This document shows, piece after piece, positions 26,236 through 35,314 of a stretch of DNA of 64,000 bases. The notes under the pieces are model-generated. The model did no database searches and was not told the DNA's origin. It saw only the letters and a list, made by a program, of their open reading frames with translations. Numbering within the stretch: the stretch's first letter is position 1; each line of letters begins with the position of its first letter. Made by a program: the position numbers and the translations under genes. Source of the DNA: Belliella calami (GTDB taxonomy: Bacteria; Bacteroidota; Bacteroidia; Cytophagales; Cyclobacteriaceae); assembly GCF_022549695.1 (NCBI RefSeq), contig NZ_JAKZGS010000002.1:144484-208483 (forward strand), in the 5' to 3' direction.

Positions 26236-29200
26236 ATGAAAAAAATATTACTCTTGACATTGGTTAGTTTTCTGATCTTTTTATCAGGGACCCAAAAGCA
26301 TGCATTAGCACAGAATGCTTCTGCATCAATTTATGGAATTGTACGGAATGCAACTGGTGAAACATTGCCAGGTGCCAATGTGATTGTAAAAAATGAATCC
26401 ACAGGTTTCTCTACTGGAGCTGTAACCAATCTTGAAGGAAGATTCCAAATCAATCAGGTACCACTTGGTGGACCTTACACAATTGGAGCTTCATTCGTTG
26501 GTGAAGGAAACGTAGTCAAGCAAGGATACATGCTCAATCTAGGAGATCAAGTCAAAGTAGATTTTGATCTAAGGGATGGGGACAATCAGCTGGAAACAAT
26601 CACAGTGACTGCTGCTGATTATGCTCCAAACAGAGTATCTCCAATAGGTGGAGCTACAAGATTTGGGCTAAACGAAATCAAAAACCTTCCTACAAGCGGA
26701 AGAAGCTTTCAAGACTTGGCAAATTTGGCTCCTACTACCGCACCTGCTGGATCTTTAGCAATAGGTGGTACCAGAGAGAGCTCTACTTCCATCACACTTG
26801 ATGGTGGCAACCAAAGGTTTATGATGAATGGTGGGTTGATTTCCCAATATACTGTTTCTATGGAAGCTATTCGTGAATATGAAATCACAACCAATGAATA
26901 TAGTGTAAGGGAAGGTCGTCAAGGTGGTGGCGCTATCAATGTGGTAACAAAATCTGGTACCAATGAACTTGCTGGATCAGCGTTTTTCTACAACAGAAAT
27001 CAAGCACTCACTGCAAGTGAAGACTATATCGGGAGGCCTATAAATGATTTCAACATTAACCAATACGGTTTTTCACTTGGTGGCCCTATCATCAAAGACA
27101 AATTGCATTTTTTTACAGCACTTGACTTCGAAGATAGAAGCGAACCGATTGCCATTATTGATGTCAGAGATGCTCAGACTGAAAGACTGGAACAAATCAC
27201 TCAGCAAAATCTCGATAGATTTATCAATATTCTAGAAGAACAATATGGTCTTGATCTAAATAGACAACAAACAGGCTTGTTCAACAGAAAACCAACAAAT
27301 AGAACCATCTTCGCAAAGCTGGACTGGCAGATCAACAAAATCCACAAGTTAACTTTCAGAAACAATATCTTCTGGGGAGGAAATGAATTTGTCGTTGGTG
27401 GTGACCAAACAGCACTTGCAGACTCAAAAGGAGATTTGGAAATCTTTGGACTAAATAGCCAACTGGCACTTCGTTCTACCTTTTCCCCAAAATTGACAAA
27501 TGAACTCAAGGTTCAATACCTTCGAGCTCAGAGGAATTTTGTGGCAAGATCCTTTGCTCCAAGAGGTTTTGTTGGAATTGAGTCTTTTCAAGAAGATGGA
27601 ACCAGACTCTTTAGACAATTTCAATTTGGCGGAAATAGAATTGCACCAGAAGAGCAAGGAGAAAAGCAAATTCAATTGGTGAACACTACATATTTACAAA
27701 CAGGGAAGGTTTTCTGGACTTTTGGAACAGACAATTTAATTACATTTACCAATACCCTCAACACCAACGAACAAGGCGGTTTGTTCCAATTTGGAAGTTT
27801 GGATGACTTGGAAGCAAGGACACCATTTCAATACAGCAGATTGGTACCAAATAATCCTGATGGAAGATACACTCCAAAACTTCAACAAACTGCATTGGAT
27901 CTTTCTGCATTTGCGCAAGCAGAATTGAATTTCACCAATAAGTTTAGTGGCTCTTTGGGAGTTAGATGGGATGCTACAGTTTTCATGACTACGCCAGCAT
28001 ACAATCCCTTGATAGAAGCAGAATTGGGAAGGCGAACTGATGTAGTAGCCAAAGATTACAACAATTTCCAACCTAGATTGGCCTTCACTTATGATTTCAA
28101 TGAAGATCAGAAAAATGTCTTGAAATTCGGTTTTGGTGGATATTCTGCAAACATTGTACATTGGGCTCAATTGAGCAATATTTTACAAACAGGGACCCAA
28201 CTTACCGATTTGCTACTTACCGGAGCTGCTGTACCTACACCTAATTTTCCAAACTACATTCAGGATCCTTCATCTGTGCCAGGTGTACCGGCAGGTGGTC
28301 AGGGAAGATCGCCATATATCAATTTGATTGGAGAAAATTTCGAAGCTCCTTACACTTGGAAAGGGAATGTAGCATACAGAAGATTCCTTACCAATGAGTT
28401 TTACTTTGGAGCCAATGCATATTTCGCAAGAACAGTAAATAACTACAGATATCAAGATTTGAACTTGAGAAATGAGTTTGCATTTAGACTTCAGAATGAA
28501 GGAAACAGAGGCGTTTATGCAGACCCAAGTCAGATTACAAATGTTAATTTGACATCTCCTGGAGTAGTAGTGTACCCTATCAATCCTTCGGTGGTCAATG
28601 CAAATCCAAATTTGGGTAGAGTCTTGGAATTGAATGGTGATTCAGATATTTGGCAAAGGGGAATCATATTTGAATCAGGATACATTTTCCCTAAAGGAGG
28701 TTCCATCACAGGTTCATTTACAATAAACAGAACAGAGGACAACAATTCATACAACTGCTGTATAGCCAGAACTTCTGTGACTACAGCAATTTTTGATGAC
28801 CCAAGAGACCTTCAAAACAACAGAGGTGGAGCAAACACAGATTTCAGACATAAAATTGTATTGTTTGGATCTTCTCCAACATTTAAAAACATGACTATCT
28901 CTGCAAGATATGTTGGTCAGTCTGGGACACCTTGGTCTCCATTAGTTTTTGGTGATATCGTTGGAGATGGTGCAGGCCTTCTGATCAACACCAACAAAAG
29001 GGCATTTATCTTCAATCCTGAAACCATCAGGAATACGCCAAACTTAACTCCATTTGAGACATTGATTGCTGATGGAATGGATGTCGTGTTGAGCAACCCT
29101 GACAATATTGCCCGGGAATTATTGATAGACAATCTGGGTGAAGTAGCTCCGAGAAACGAAATTTACAATCCATTCTGGCACAATGTCGATGTTAGATTCA

Positions 29201-29481
29201 CTTATAGACTTGACAATAATGTAATCCCTGGACTTGGCAAAAGCAATGTTGAATTCATTGCAGAGGTATTCAATTTCACCAATTTGCTGAACAGTGATTG
29301 GGGTGGTGCTTCTACTGTACCAGGCAGCAACCAAATCCTGCTACAGTCGCTAGGTTTGGATCCGATAGCTACCGCTCAAGGAAGACCTCAGTACGCTTAC
29401 AGAGTCAACCCTACCTTTGGTGAAACGGTAAAAGCTAATGCTCCATATCAAGTACAGTTGGGTTTGAGATACACATTCTAA
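26236..29481 (+). CDS. TonB-dependent receptor, Oar-like, with CarboxypepD_reg domain
   Basis: Outer membrane barrel receptor of 1081 aa. A signal peptide ends around KHALAQ (residue 26). The N-terminal CarboxypepD_reg-like domain (YGIVRNATGETLPGANVIVK) spans about 30-115, followed by a plug domain (about 125-245, with NLPTSGRSFQDLANLAP and GGGAINVVTKSGTN) and a beta-barrel to the last residue, ending in the aromatic LGLRYTF typical for outer membrane insertion. It resembles the Oar group of large TonB receptors. It is divergent from the TetR/exporter set and ends at its own terminator. Confidence 0.92.
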   Translation: MKKILLLTLVSFLIFLSGTQKHALAQNASASIYGIVRNATGETLPGANVIVKNESTGFSTGAVTNLEGRFQINQVPLGGPYTIGASFVGEGNVVKQGYMLNLGDQVKVDFDLRDGDNQLETITVTAADYAPNRVSPIGGATRFGLNEIKNLPTSGRSFQDLANLAPTTAPAGSLAIGGTRESSTSITLDGGNQRFMMNGGLISQYTVSMEAIREYEITTNEYSVREGRQGGGAINVVTKSGTNELAGSAFFYNRNQALTASEDYIGRPINDFNINQYGFSLGGPIIKDKLHFFTALDFEDRSEPIAIIDVRDAQTERLEQITQQNLDRFINILEEQYGLDLNRQQTGLFNRKPTNRTIFAKLDWQINKIHKLTFRNNIFWGGNEFVVGGDQTALADSKGDLEIFGLNSQLALRSTFSPKLTNELKVQYLRAQRNFVARSFAPRGFVGIESFQEDGTRLFRQFQFGGNRIAPEEQGEKQIQLVNTTYLQTGKVFWTFGTDNLITFTNTLNTNEQGGLFQFGSLDDLEARTPFQYSRLVPNNPDGRYTPKLQQTALDLSAFAQAELNFTNKFSGSLGVRWDATVFMTTPAYNPLIEAELGRRTDVVAKDYNNFQPRLAFTYDFNEDQKNVLKFGFGGYSANIVHWAQLSNILQTGTQLTDLLLTGAAVPTPNFPNYIQDPSSVPGVPAGGQGRSPYINLIGENFEAPYTWKGNVAYRRFLTNEFYFGANAYFARTVNNYRYQDLNLRNEFAFRLQNEGNRGVYADPSQITNVNLTSPGVVVYPINPSVVNANPNLGRVLELNGDSDIWQRGIIFESGYIFPKGGSITGSFTINRTEDNNSYNCCIARTSVTTAIFDDPRDLQNNRGGANTDFRHKIVLFGSSPTFKNMTISARYVGQSGTPWSPLVFGDIVGDGAGLLINTNKRAFIFNPETIRNTPNLTPFETLIADGMDVVLSNPDNIARELLIDNLGEVAPRNEIYNPFWHNVDVRFTYRLDNNVIPGLGKSNVEFIAEVFNFTNLLNSDWGGASTVPGSNQILLQSLGLDPIATAQGRPQYAYRVNPTFGETVKANAPYQVQLGLRYTF

Positions 29482-29501
29482 TTTCATCTGCTTTATAACT
29501 T

Positions 29502-29536
29502 AAAAAGACCTGTGAGATTTTGCAGGTCTTTTTTTT
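29502..29536 (+). terminator. Rho-independent terminator after the Oar-like receptor
   Basis: AAAAGACCTG (29503-29512) pairs with CAGGTCTTTT (29523-29532), and the T-run extends to 29536. It lies 20 bp after the stop. Confidence 0.92.
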
Positions 29537-29613
29537 CTAAAATTAAATAAAATCATATCTGGGTAACTTTGAAGTAATATTTGAATCCTAATTTCGGGAA
29601 TTCACCCACGTAT

Positions 29614-30291
29614 ATGCCAGAGAAACTGAAAGTACACCTAATTACAGACTCAATCAAAGAATGTGGTATCGAAATCAACCAAATTCATCTAAATCCTGAA
29701 AAAGAAATCAATGAAGGCCTAGTATATGTACAAGAAGGAATAGCCAAAATATATGGAATCAATGAAAAAGGACTAAAAATAAACACAGACCTTATACTCC
29801 AAGGAGAAATATTTCTGGTACAAAAAGGAAACTATCAATCACGGGACAATTTCTACCTTGAAGGTCTCAAATATTCCAAAATATTTTTTCTCCCATTGGA
29901 TCACCTTTCTTCTATTCAAAAAGAATTTCTTCCCGAGATTCAAATGAAATTTTACAATGAAAGGCTCAAAAGGATACATCAACAAAAAGTAAGAAACTAT
30001 GATTTAGAACTTCTAGAGAGGGTGTTTTACTTACTATTTGATTTTTGTTTGATATTTGGGAAAGCTTCTGATGCTTATTATTCAATGCCCAATTTTTTTA
30101 CCCATGATGAGTTGTCAAATATCTTGAGAAATTGTAGGCAAAATATCACAGCTTGCCTAAATAAGCTCAAACGTGATGGAATCATTCAGTATAATAGAAA
30201 AGAAATAAAGATTGAAAAAACTATCTTTGAAGAAAAGAAAGTAAAATACCTAAGTGGTCTCAAGAAAAACAAAGAAACAGTACAATGCTAA
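29614..30291 (+). CDS. Crp/Fnr-like transcriptional regulator
   Basis: DNA-binding regulator with a cNMP-binding-like N-terminal barrel (residues about 15-120) and a C-terminal winged HTH (HDELSNILRNCRQNITACLN, about 165-205). An alternative TTG start at 29581 adds 11 residues, but ATG 29614 (MPEKLKVHL) is preferred. The phosphate-binding cassette of true cAMP receptors (GE-x-x-x-R-S-A) is not seen, so cAMP binding is unlikely. The last 7 bp overlap the hydrolase gene (ATGCTAA), so both are co-transcribed. Confidence 0.85.
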   Translation: MPEKLKVHLITDSIKECGIEINQIHLNPEKEINEGLVYVQEGIAKIYGINEKGLKINTDLILQGEIFLVQKGNYQSRDNFYLEGLKYSKIFFLPLDHLSSIQKEFLPEIQMKFYNERLKRIHQQKVRNYDLELLERVFYLLFDFCLIFGKASDAYYSMPNFFTHDELSNILRNCRQNITACLNKLKRDGIIQYNRKEIKIEKTIFEEKKVKYLSGLKKNKETVQC

Positions 30292-31310
30292 AAAGAATAC
30301 TCCCGATTATCATGGCCATAGCTATAGTTTTGGTTGTTTTTTATATGCTTGGCCCCAAGGCCTCAGTTCAAAACCTAGCCGGTAAATACCCAGAGGTCCC
30401 TACAAACCTTATAGATTTGGAAAACTTTGTAATCCAAAAAGAAGACACTGTCAAAGGTCTGAAACCGGGAAATGAAGCAAAAATCATTTGGGCAGACCCT
30501 TTGAACAAAGAAAAGACTCCTTACAGCATTGTGTACATCCATGGTTTTGGTGCAAGTGAAATGGAAGGAAACCCTGTCAACCGCATGCTGGCAGAGCACT
30601 TTAGTGCAAATCTCTACCTTGCAAGGCTTCCTGAACATGGAATCAAAAGAGAAGATGCTATGAAACATATGTCGGCACAAAAACTTATGGATGCTGCAAG
30701 AGAAGCATTTATGATTGGGAAAAATCTAGGCGATAGCGTCATTGTAGTAGGCACCTCTATGGGTGGAGCATTGATACTCAATCTGGCTTCCGAAAGACCT
30801 GACATCAAAGCGGTCGTTCTCTACTCACCTGCTGTAGCGGTACATGGAGATCGGTTGGACCAATTTTTCGAACCTTGGAGTAAATACATTGCTGAAAACA
30901 TTAAATTCAAAAACGGAATGAATCCAAATCCTCGAACAGGCGATAAAGCTAAATACTGGTCAGAGGCCTATCATGTCAATAGCTACGAAAGCTTAGCTAT
31001 CTTATTGAAAAGTACGATGAACGATACGACTTTTGCAAAAATCAAGCAGCCACTATTTTTGGGATATTATTATAAAAATGAAAAAGAGCAGGATTTTGTA
31101 GTTTCCGTTCCAAGGATGCAAGAGATGTTTGATCAATTGGGTACCTCGGAGTCATTAAAAATCAAAGAAGCCTTTCCCGAATCAGCTGACCATGTGATAG
31201 CATCTGATATCACTTCAAAAGATTGGCAAGGTGTTTTGAAAAGTACGATAGACTTTTTGGAAAATGTAGCAAAAGTGAAAAAACAGGAATTAGTGATGGA
31301 GGAAAATTGA
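30285..31310 (+). CDS. Alpha/beta hydrolase, membrane-anchored or secreted
   Basis: Carboxylesterase- or lipase-like hydrolase of 341 aa. Residues 5-22 form a hydrophobic N-terminal anchor or signal. The oxyanion region is YIHGFGASEMEGNP, and the nucleophile elbow GTSMGG places the catalytic Ser at 158. The late acid and His are probably in the FVVSVPRMQ region and at the H of ADHVIAS. Substrate unknown. It is translationally coupled to the Crp-like regulator through a 7-bp overlap, suggesting the regulator controls it. Confidence 0.85.
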   Translation: MLKRILPIIMAIAIVLVVFYMLGPKASVQNLAGKYPEVPTNLIDLENFVIQKEDTVKGLKPGNEAKIIWADPLNKEKTPYSIVYIHGFGASEMEGNPVNRMLAEHFSANLYLARLPEHGIKREDAMKHMSAQKLMDAAREAFMIGKNLGDSVIVVGTSMGGALILNLASERPDIKAVVLYSPAVAVHGDRLDQFFEPWSKYIAENIKFKNGMNPNPRTGDKAKYWSEAYHVNSYESLAILLKSTMNDTTFAKIKQPLFLGYYYKNEKEQDFVVSVPRMQEMFDQLGTSESLKIKEAFPESADHVIASDITSKDWQGVLKSTIDFLENVAKVKKQELVMEEN

Positions 31311-31774
31311 GAATTGATGTTTCAGAGGATTCTTACAAAAAGAACTCTAAGGAGCAGAGATACGCTATGTTGGATTTTTGAAGTGATGTTTTTAAAGTGA
31401 GAAGAAACTGTCATGTATTAACCCCAATGGGGTTAAAATTTAAATAGCCCCGGGTCGCAACCCGGGGATTAATGATGACACAGGAGACAACAACCCCGAA
31501 GTGGCCTGCCTGGCGTCAGACAGGGTTGAACTTCTTTAATCAATAGAAAATTCTTGACACTTTTTTTATACTTAACCTCTCGTTTTATAGGCAAGTCATT
31601 TAGACCAAAGGAGCCTGCCCCGTAGAATTACGGGGAGAAATCTCATACTGAATTTCACACTCCAACTTCAATTTTAACTTTCCAGTTTCAAATAGGGACG
31701 AGACCTCTCTCCCGAATGCTTTCGGGATCGAGGTGACTTAGTTGTCGCACATCTCCCCTCTTCCTTCTCTCCTA
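31311..31774. repeat. Intergenic region (464 bp) with dense GC-rich palindromes
   Basis: No gene between the convergent hydrolase and phosphofructokinase genes. The palindromes stand out from the AT-rich surroundings: TAACCCCAATGGGGTTA (31419-31435), CCCCGGGTCGCAACCCGGGG (31448-31467), then GCCCCGTAGAATTACGGGG near 31617-31635 and CCCGAATGCTTTCGGG near 31711-31726. C/T-rich stretches like those at 7232-7859 fill the rest. These may serve as mRNA 3'-end structures, but none has a clean T-run. Confidence 0.6.
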
Positions 31775-32866
31775 TCAATCACCAAAAGACATACCCATTG
31801 CTTTTGCTCCTTGAACTAAGAAACCTTCTTTATCTACAAAATTGTAATCTTTGACTGCTTCTTCAAGGCTGACAGAACAGTAATTGTTGTTCTTAAATGA
31901 TACCATTTCACCAAATTTTTCATTCTGAACTAATTCAAAAGCCTTAACTCCAAACATGGTGGCCAAAACTCGATCGTAACTTACCGGTGTCCCCCCTCTT
32001 TGGATATGCCCTAAGACGGTTTCTCTTATTTCTGGTTTACATCCCGCAGCTTTGAGTTCTGCGGAAAGTTGGAAAGCAACACCGCCCAATCTGAGGTGTT
32101 CTGAAACCATCTCTCTTTCTGATCCGATTACTTTACCATCTTTTGCCTTTGCTCCTTCAGCAATTACAATATTGACAAAACCACGTCCCTTTTCGTATCT
32201 ACTTTCTATTTTTTCTTTGACTTTTTCTATGTCATAAGGAATTTCGGGAATTAAGCAAATCTCTGCTCCTCCAGCTATTGCCGTATGAAGTGCAATCCAA
32301 CCAGCATCACGACCCATTACCTCCATGATCATTACACGATGGTGGCTTTCCGCTGTAGTAACTAATTTGTCAAAACTGTCGGTAGCTATTTGAACGGCTG
32401 TCTGAAAACCGAAAGTAGTATCGGTAGCTGATAAATCATTGTCAATTGTTTTAGGAACACCAATTATTGGGACACCCAAATCAAATAAGGCTTTGGATAT
32501 TTTTTGGGAACCATCACCTCCTATATTGATAACTGCATCAAATCCAAGTGATTTGATCTTCTTTGCTAATGTATCTGTTCTATCTTCAAAAACTATATTT
32601 CCATTTTCATCTTGAACTGGAAACTGAAGTGGATTTCCTTTATTGGTTGTTTTCAAAATGGTACCACCTTTTACGTGGATTCCTCCGACTTTTGATTTTG
32701 TCAACTTCACAATGTGGGTAGGTTCTGCCATTACACCATTAAATGCCTCAATACTTCCATAAATTTCCCATTCTTTGGTTTTTTTGGCAGCTTTAAAAAT
32801 CCCTCTAATCACAGCATTCAATCCTGGGCAATCTCCTCCTCCTGTACAAACTAGCAATTTTTTCAT
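31775..32866 (-). CDS. pfkA: 6-phosphofructokinase, mixed-motif type
   Basis: Phosphorylates fructose 6-phosphate to fructose 1,6-bisphosphate in glycolysis. The 363-aa protein begins MKKLLVCTGGGDCPGLNAVI. It shows GGDG in NIGGDGSQKI, the glycine that favours ATP as donor, together with PKTIDND, the lysine form usually tied to PPi-dependent enzymes. This combination marks the 'mixed-substrate' PFK group, for which donor use has to be measured. Other family motifs are present: MEVMGRDAGWIAL, GHIQRGGTP and FGFQTAV. It is larger than the ~320-aa E. coli type. Divergent from the M28 peptidase gene. Confidence 0.93.
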   Translation of the reverse strand: MKKLLVCTGGGDCPGLNAVIRGIFKAAKKTKEWEIYGSIEAFNGVMAEPTHIVKLTKSKVGGIHVKGGTILKTTNKGNPLQFPVQDENGNIVFEDRTDTLAKKIKSLGFDAVINIGGDGSQKISKALFDLGVPIIGVPKTIDNDLSATDTTFGFQTAVQIATDSFDKLVTTAESHHRVMIMEVMGRDAGWIALHTAIAGGAEICLIPEIPYDIEKVKEKIESRYEKGRGFVNIVIAEGAKAKDGKVIGSEREMVSEHLRLGGVAFQLSAELKAAGCKPEIRETVLGHIQRGGTPVSYDRVLATMFGVKAFELVQNEKFGEMVSFKNNNYCSVSLEEAVKDYNFVDKEGFLVQGAKAMGMSFGD

Positions 32867-32927
32867 CTTTTTAAATTTAATATCTTCCGATCAAACAATT
32901 ATTTCTTTCTTATAAAGATAGCTTAGA

Positions 32928-32935
32928 TATATTTG
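32928..32935 (+). promoter_or_regulatory. Putative -7 box of the M28 peptidase gene
   Basis: TATATTTG matches TAnnTTTG and lies 24 bp before the ATG at 32960, implying a very short leader. No clear -33 element was seen. Confidence 0.4.
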
Positions 32936-32959
32936 TTTACTTACGATCAAAATTAATTT

Positions 32960-35065
32960 ATGATGAAGAAAAATTTACTTTTATTCAAATTCTGCCTTTT
33001 GATGGTTTTATCTATCAACCTCCAGGGACAACAATTAGACGGCTTCCAAAAATCTTCTTCCGATAAGCAACTGGCAACGGAAAAGGAGTTTTTGGAAAAG
33101 GTCGACTTTTCGAAGTTCAAAAAGCACCTTACAGCCATCACATCTGATCCACATCCAGCAGGTTCGGAAGCAAATGAAAAAGTAAAAGACTATTTGGTCA
33201 AAACGATGCAGGCTGCCGGCTGGGATGTTCAAGTACATCCCTATGATGTTTATCTTTCTAAGGAGCCTGGAGAATCGCTGGTAGAGATAGTTAGGCCAAT
33301 GAGGAAACCATTGAACCAACAGGAATATATTCTAGAGGATGATCCTTATTCTGCCCATCCGGATCTTTGGAAGGGATGGAATGCATTCTCAGGAAGCGGG
33401 GATGTGACAGCAGAAGTTGTTTACGCAAATTATGGTACAAAAGCTGATTTTGAAAAATTGAAATCATTGGGGATTGACATCAAAGGAAAGATTGTACTTG
33501 CAAGATATGGAGGGAATTTCCGTGGATTCAAAGCCAAATTTGCTGAAGAAAATGGTGCTGCAGGATTATTGATATTTACTGACCCAGGAGATTCTGGCTA
33601 TATGCGCGGTTTGACCTACCCAGATGGGATTTTTTACAATGAATCTTCCATTCAAAGAGGATCATTACTGACAGTGGACTGGACAGGAGACGCATTGACT
33701 CCTTTCGAGCCAGCCTTGCCTTTGGATGGGAAAAAGAAGGTAAAAAGACTGGAAGAAAGTGAGGTTGGCTTACATACAATTCCAGTTACATCGCTTCCTT
33801 ATGGATCTGTTAAGGAAATCATTGAGTTGATGCAAGGATCTCCCGTTCCTACTGGATGGCAAGGTGGCTTGCCATTTACTTATAGATTGGAAGGTGGAAA
33901 AGATCTTAAGGTCCGACTAAAAGTAGATCAAAAAAGAGAGTTCGTTAGGGCCAACAATGTCGTAGGAACTCTAAAAGGATCAGAGACGCCAGACGAATGG
34001 ATTATTCTTGGATGCCATTTTGATGCTTGGAGTTTCGGTTCAACAGACCCAAATAGTGGCACTGCCATGCTTTTGAGCTTGAGTGAAACTTTAGGCCAAT
34101 TAGCCAAAGATGGAAAAAGTCCAAAAAGGTCAATCTTGATAGCGCATTGGGATGCTGAAGAGCATGGGGTAATTGGATCTACGGAATGGGTGGAGCAATT
34201 CAGAGATGAATTGGGAGCAAAGGCAGTTGCATATATCAACTTAGATGCGGCAGTATCCGGTAGGAATTTTGGTGCTTCATCCTCTCCTACTTTAAAGAAA
34301 ATCATCATGGAATCTGCCAAAGCTGTTGTATTTCCTGATTCAGCCAAGTCTGTTTTTGAAGTATGGGCAAAAAATCAACCTGAACCAACTATAGGCAATC
34401 TTGGTGGTGGCTCAGACCATATTGCCTTCTATATGCATGCAGGAATTCCATCTTTGAGCGGAGGTGCTAGCGGTCCGACTTTGTACCACACCAATTATGA
34501 CAACCTACATTTCTACGAAAAATTTGCAGACCCTACTTTCAAAATGGGAGGAGCAGTAGAGCAGTTAGTAGGAGTTATGAGTTTAAGATTAGCAAATGCC
34601 GAAATCATCCCCTATCACAACAGTCGATATGCACAGGATTTGGAGATACATTTTGAGAATGCAACAAAAAAAGTGAAAGCATATGATAAGGATTTTGAAA
34701 GCTTCACCAAAGTAACAGAAGCCATCAGCGAACTGAAGTTGAGTGCCAATAGCTTGGATGAAAAAATTGCAAATTCATTGGCAAATGGAAGTTTTGAGAA
34801 GAAAAAATTGAAAGAAATAAACAAGGCTTTGATCAGTATGGAGAAGAGCTTTATTGATACTAAAGGTATGTATTTTGGATCTTGGTACAGATCACTTTAT
34901 GCTGCAAACGATCCATTCAGTGGCTATGCATCTTGGATATTGCCAGGAATTGAATATGAAATCGAACTTAAATCTTCGGATAGACTTCAAGAATGGGACG
35001 AGCGATACAGTACTGCAATCTTGGATTTGAAAAGGAATATGGATGAATTGATTGGAAAATTGTAA
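32960..35065 (+). CDS. M28 family zinc peptidase (glutamate carboxypeptidase II-like)
   Basis: Secreted aminopeptidase- or carboxypeptidase-type enzyme of 701 aa, with a signal peptide ending about residue 21. A protease-associated domain lies at about 150-290. The M28 catalytic domain holds the zinc ligands His353 (GCHFDAW) and Asp363 (TDPNSG), the catalytic and ligand pair in DAEEHG, an Asp in NLDAAV and a final His in YHTNYDN. A helical C-terminal dimerisation domain covers about 570-700. This layout matches the NAALADase/transferrin receptor-like branch. ATG 32963 would shorten it by one residue. Confidence 0.92.
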   Translation: MMKKNLLLFKFCLLMVLSINLQGQQLDGFQKSSSDKQLATEKEFLEKVDFSKFKKHLTAITSDPHPAGSEANEKVKDYLVKTMQAAGWDVQVHPYDVYLSKEPGESLVEIVRPMRKPLNQQEYILEDDPYSAHPDLWKGWNAFSGSGDVTAEVVYANYGTKADFEKLKSLGIDIKGKIVLARYGGNFRGFKAKFAEENGAAGLLIFTDPGDSGYMRGLTYPDGIFYNESSIQRGSLLTVDWTGDALTPFEPALPLDGKKKVKRLEESEVGLHTIPVTSLPYGSVKEIIELMQGSPVPTGWQGGLPFTYRLEGGKDLKVRLKVDQKREFVRANNVVGTLKGSETPDEWIILGCHFDAWSFGSTDPNSGTAMLLSLSETLGQLAKDGKSPKRSILIAHWDAEEHGVIGSTEWVEQFRDELGAKAVAYINLDAAVSGRNFGASSSPTLKKIIMESAKAVVFPDSAKSVFEVWAKNQPEPTIGNLGGGSDHIAFYMHAGIPSLSGGASGPTLYHTNYDNLHFYEKFADPTFKMGGAVEQLVGVMSLRLANAEIIPYHNSRYAQDLEIHFENATKKVKAYDKDFESFTKVTEAISELKLSANSLDEKIANSLANGSFEKKKLKEINKALISMEKSFIDTKGMYFGSWYRSLYAANDPFSGYASWILPGIEYEIELKSSDRLQEWDERYSTAILDLKRNMDELIGKL

Positions 35066-35090
35066 TATTCTGAAATTGTAAAAATAAAAA

Positions 35091-35127
35091 AAGACCGACT
35101 TCAATAAGCTTGAAGGTCGGTCCTTTT
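35091..35127 (+). terminator. Rho-independent terminator after the M28 peptidase
   Basis: GACCGACTTCAA (35093-35104) pairs with TTGAAGGTCGGTC (about 35110-35122) with one bulged G, followed by CTTTTT. Confidence 0.88.
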
Positions 35128-35314
35128 TATTATATAGAAACTAGAATCTTCGAAACCCATTTCTTTTGGCTGATGAAATATTTTCGATTTACCAAATTGA
35201 TTAAATAGCTATATACATCTTGATTTACCTGAAATACTCACTGCTAATGGAATCGAGACACTTGACAATAGACACATGCCATAACCGTTTTTCCAAATAA
35301 ATGTAAATATTCAA

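Noticed and set aside
31419..31467. GC-rich palindromes as terminators of the hydrolase gene
   Set aside because: Strong stems but no following T-run; described as repeats instead.
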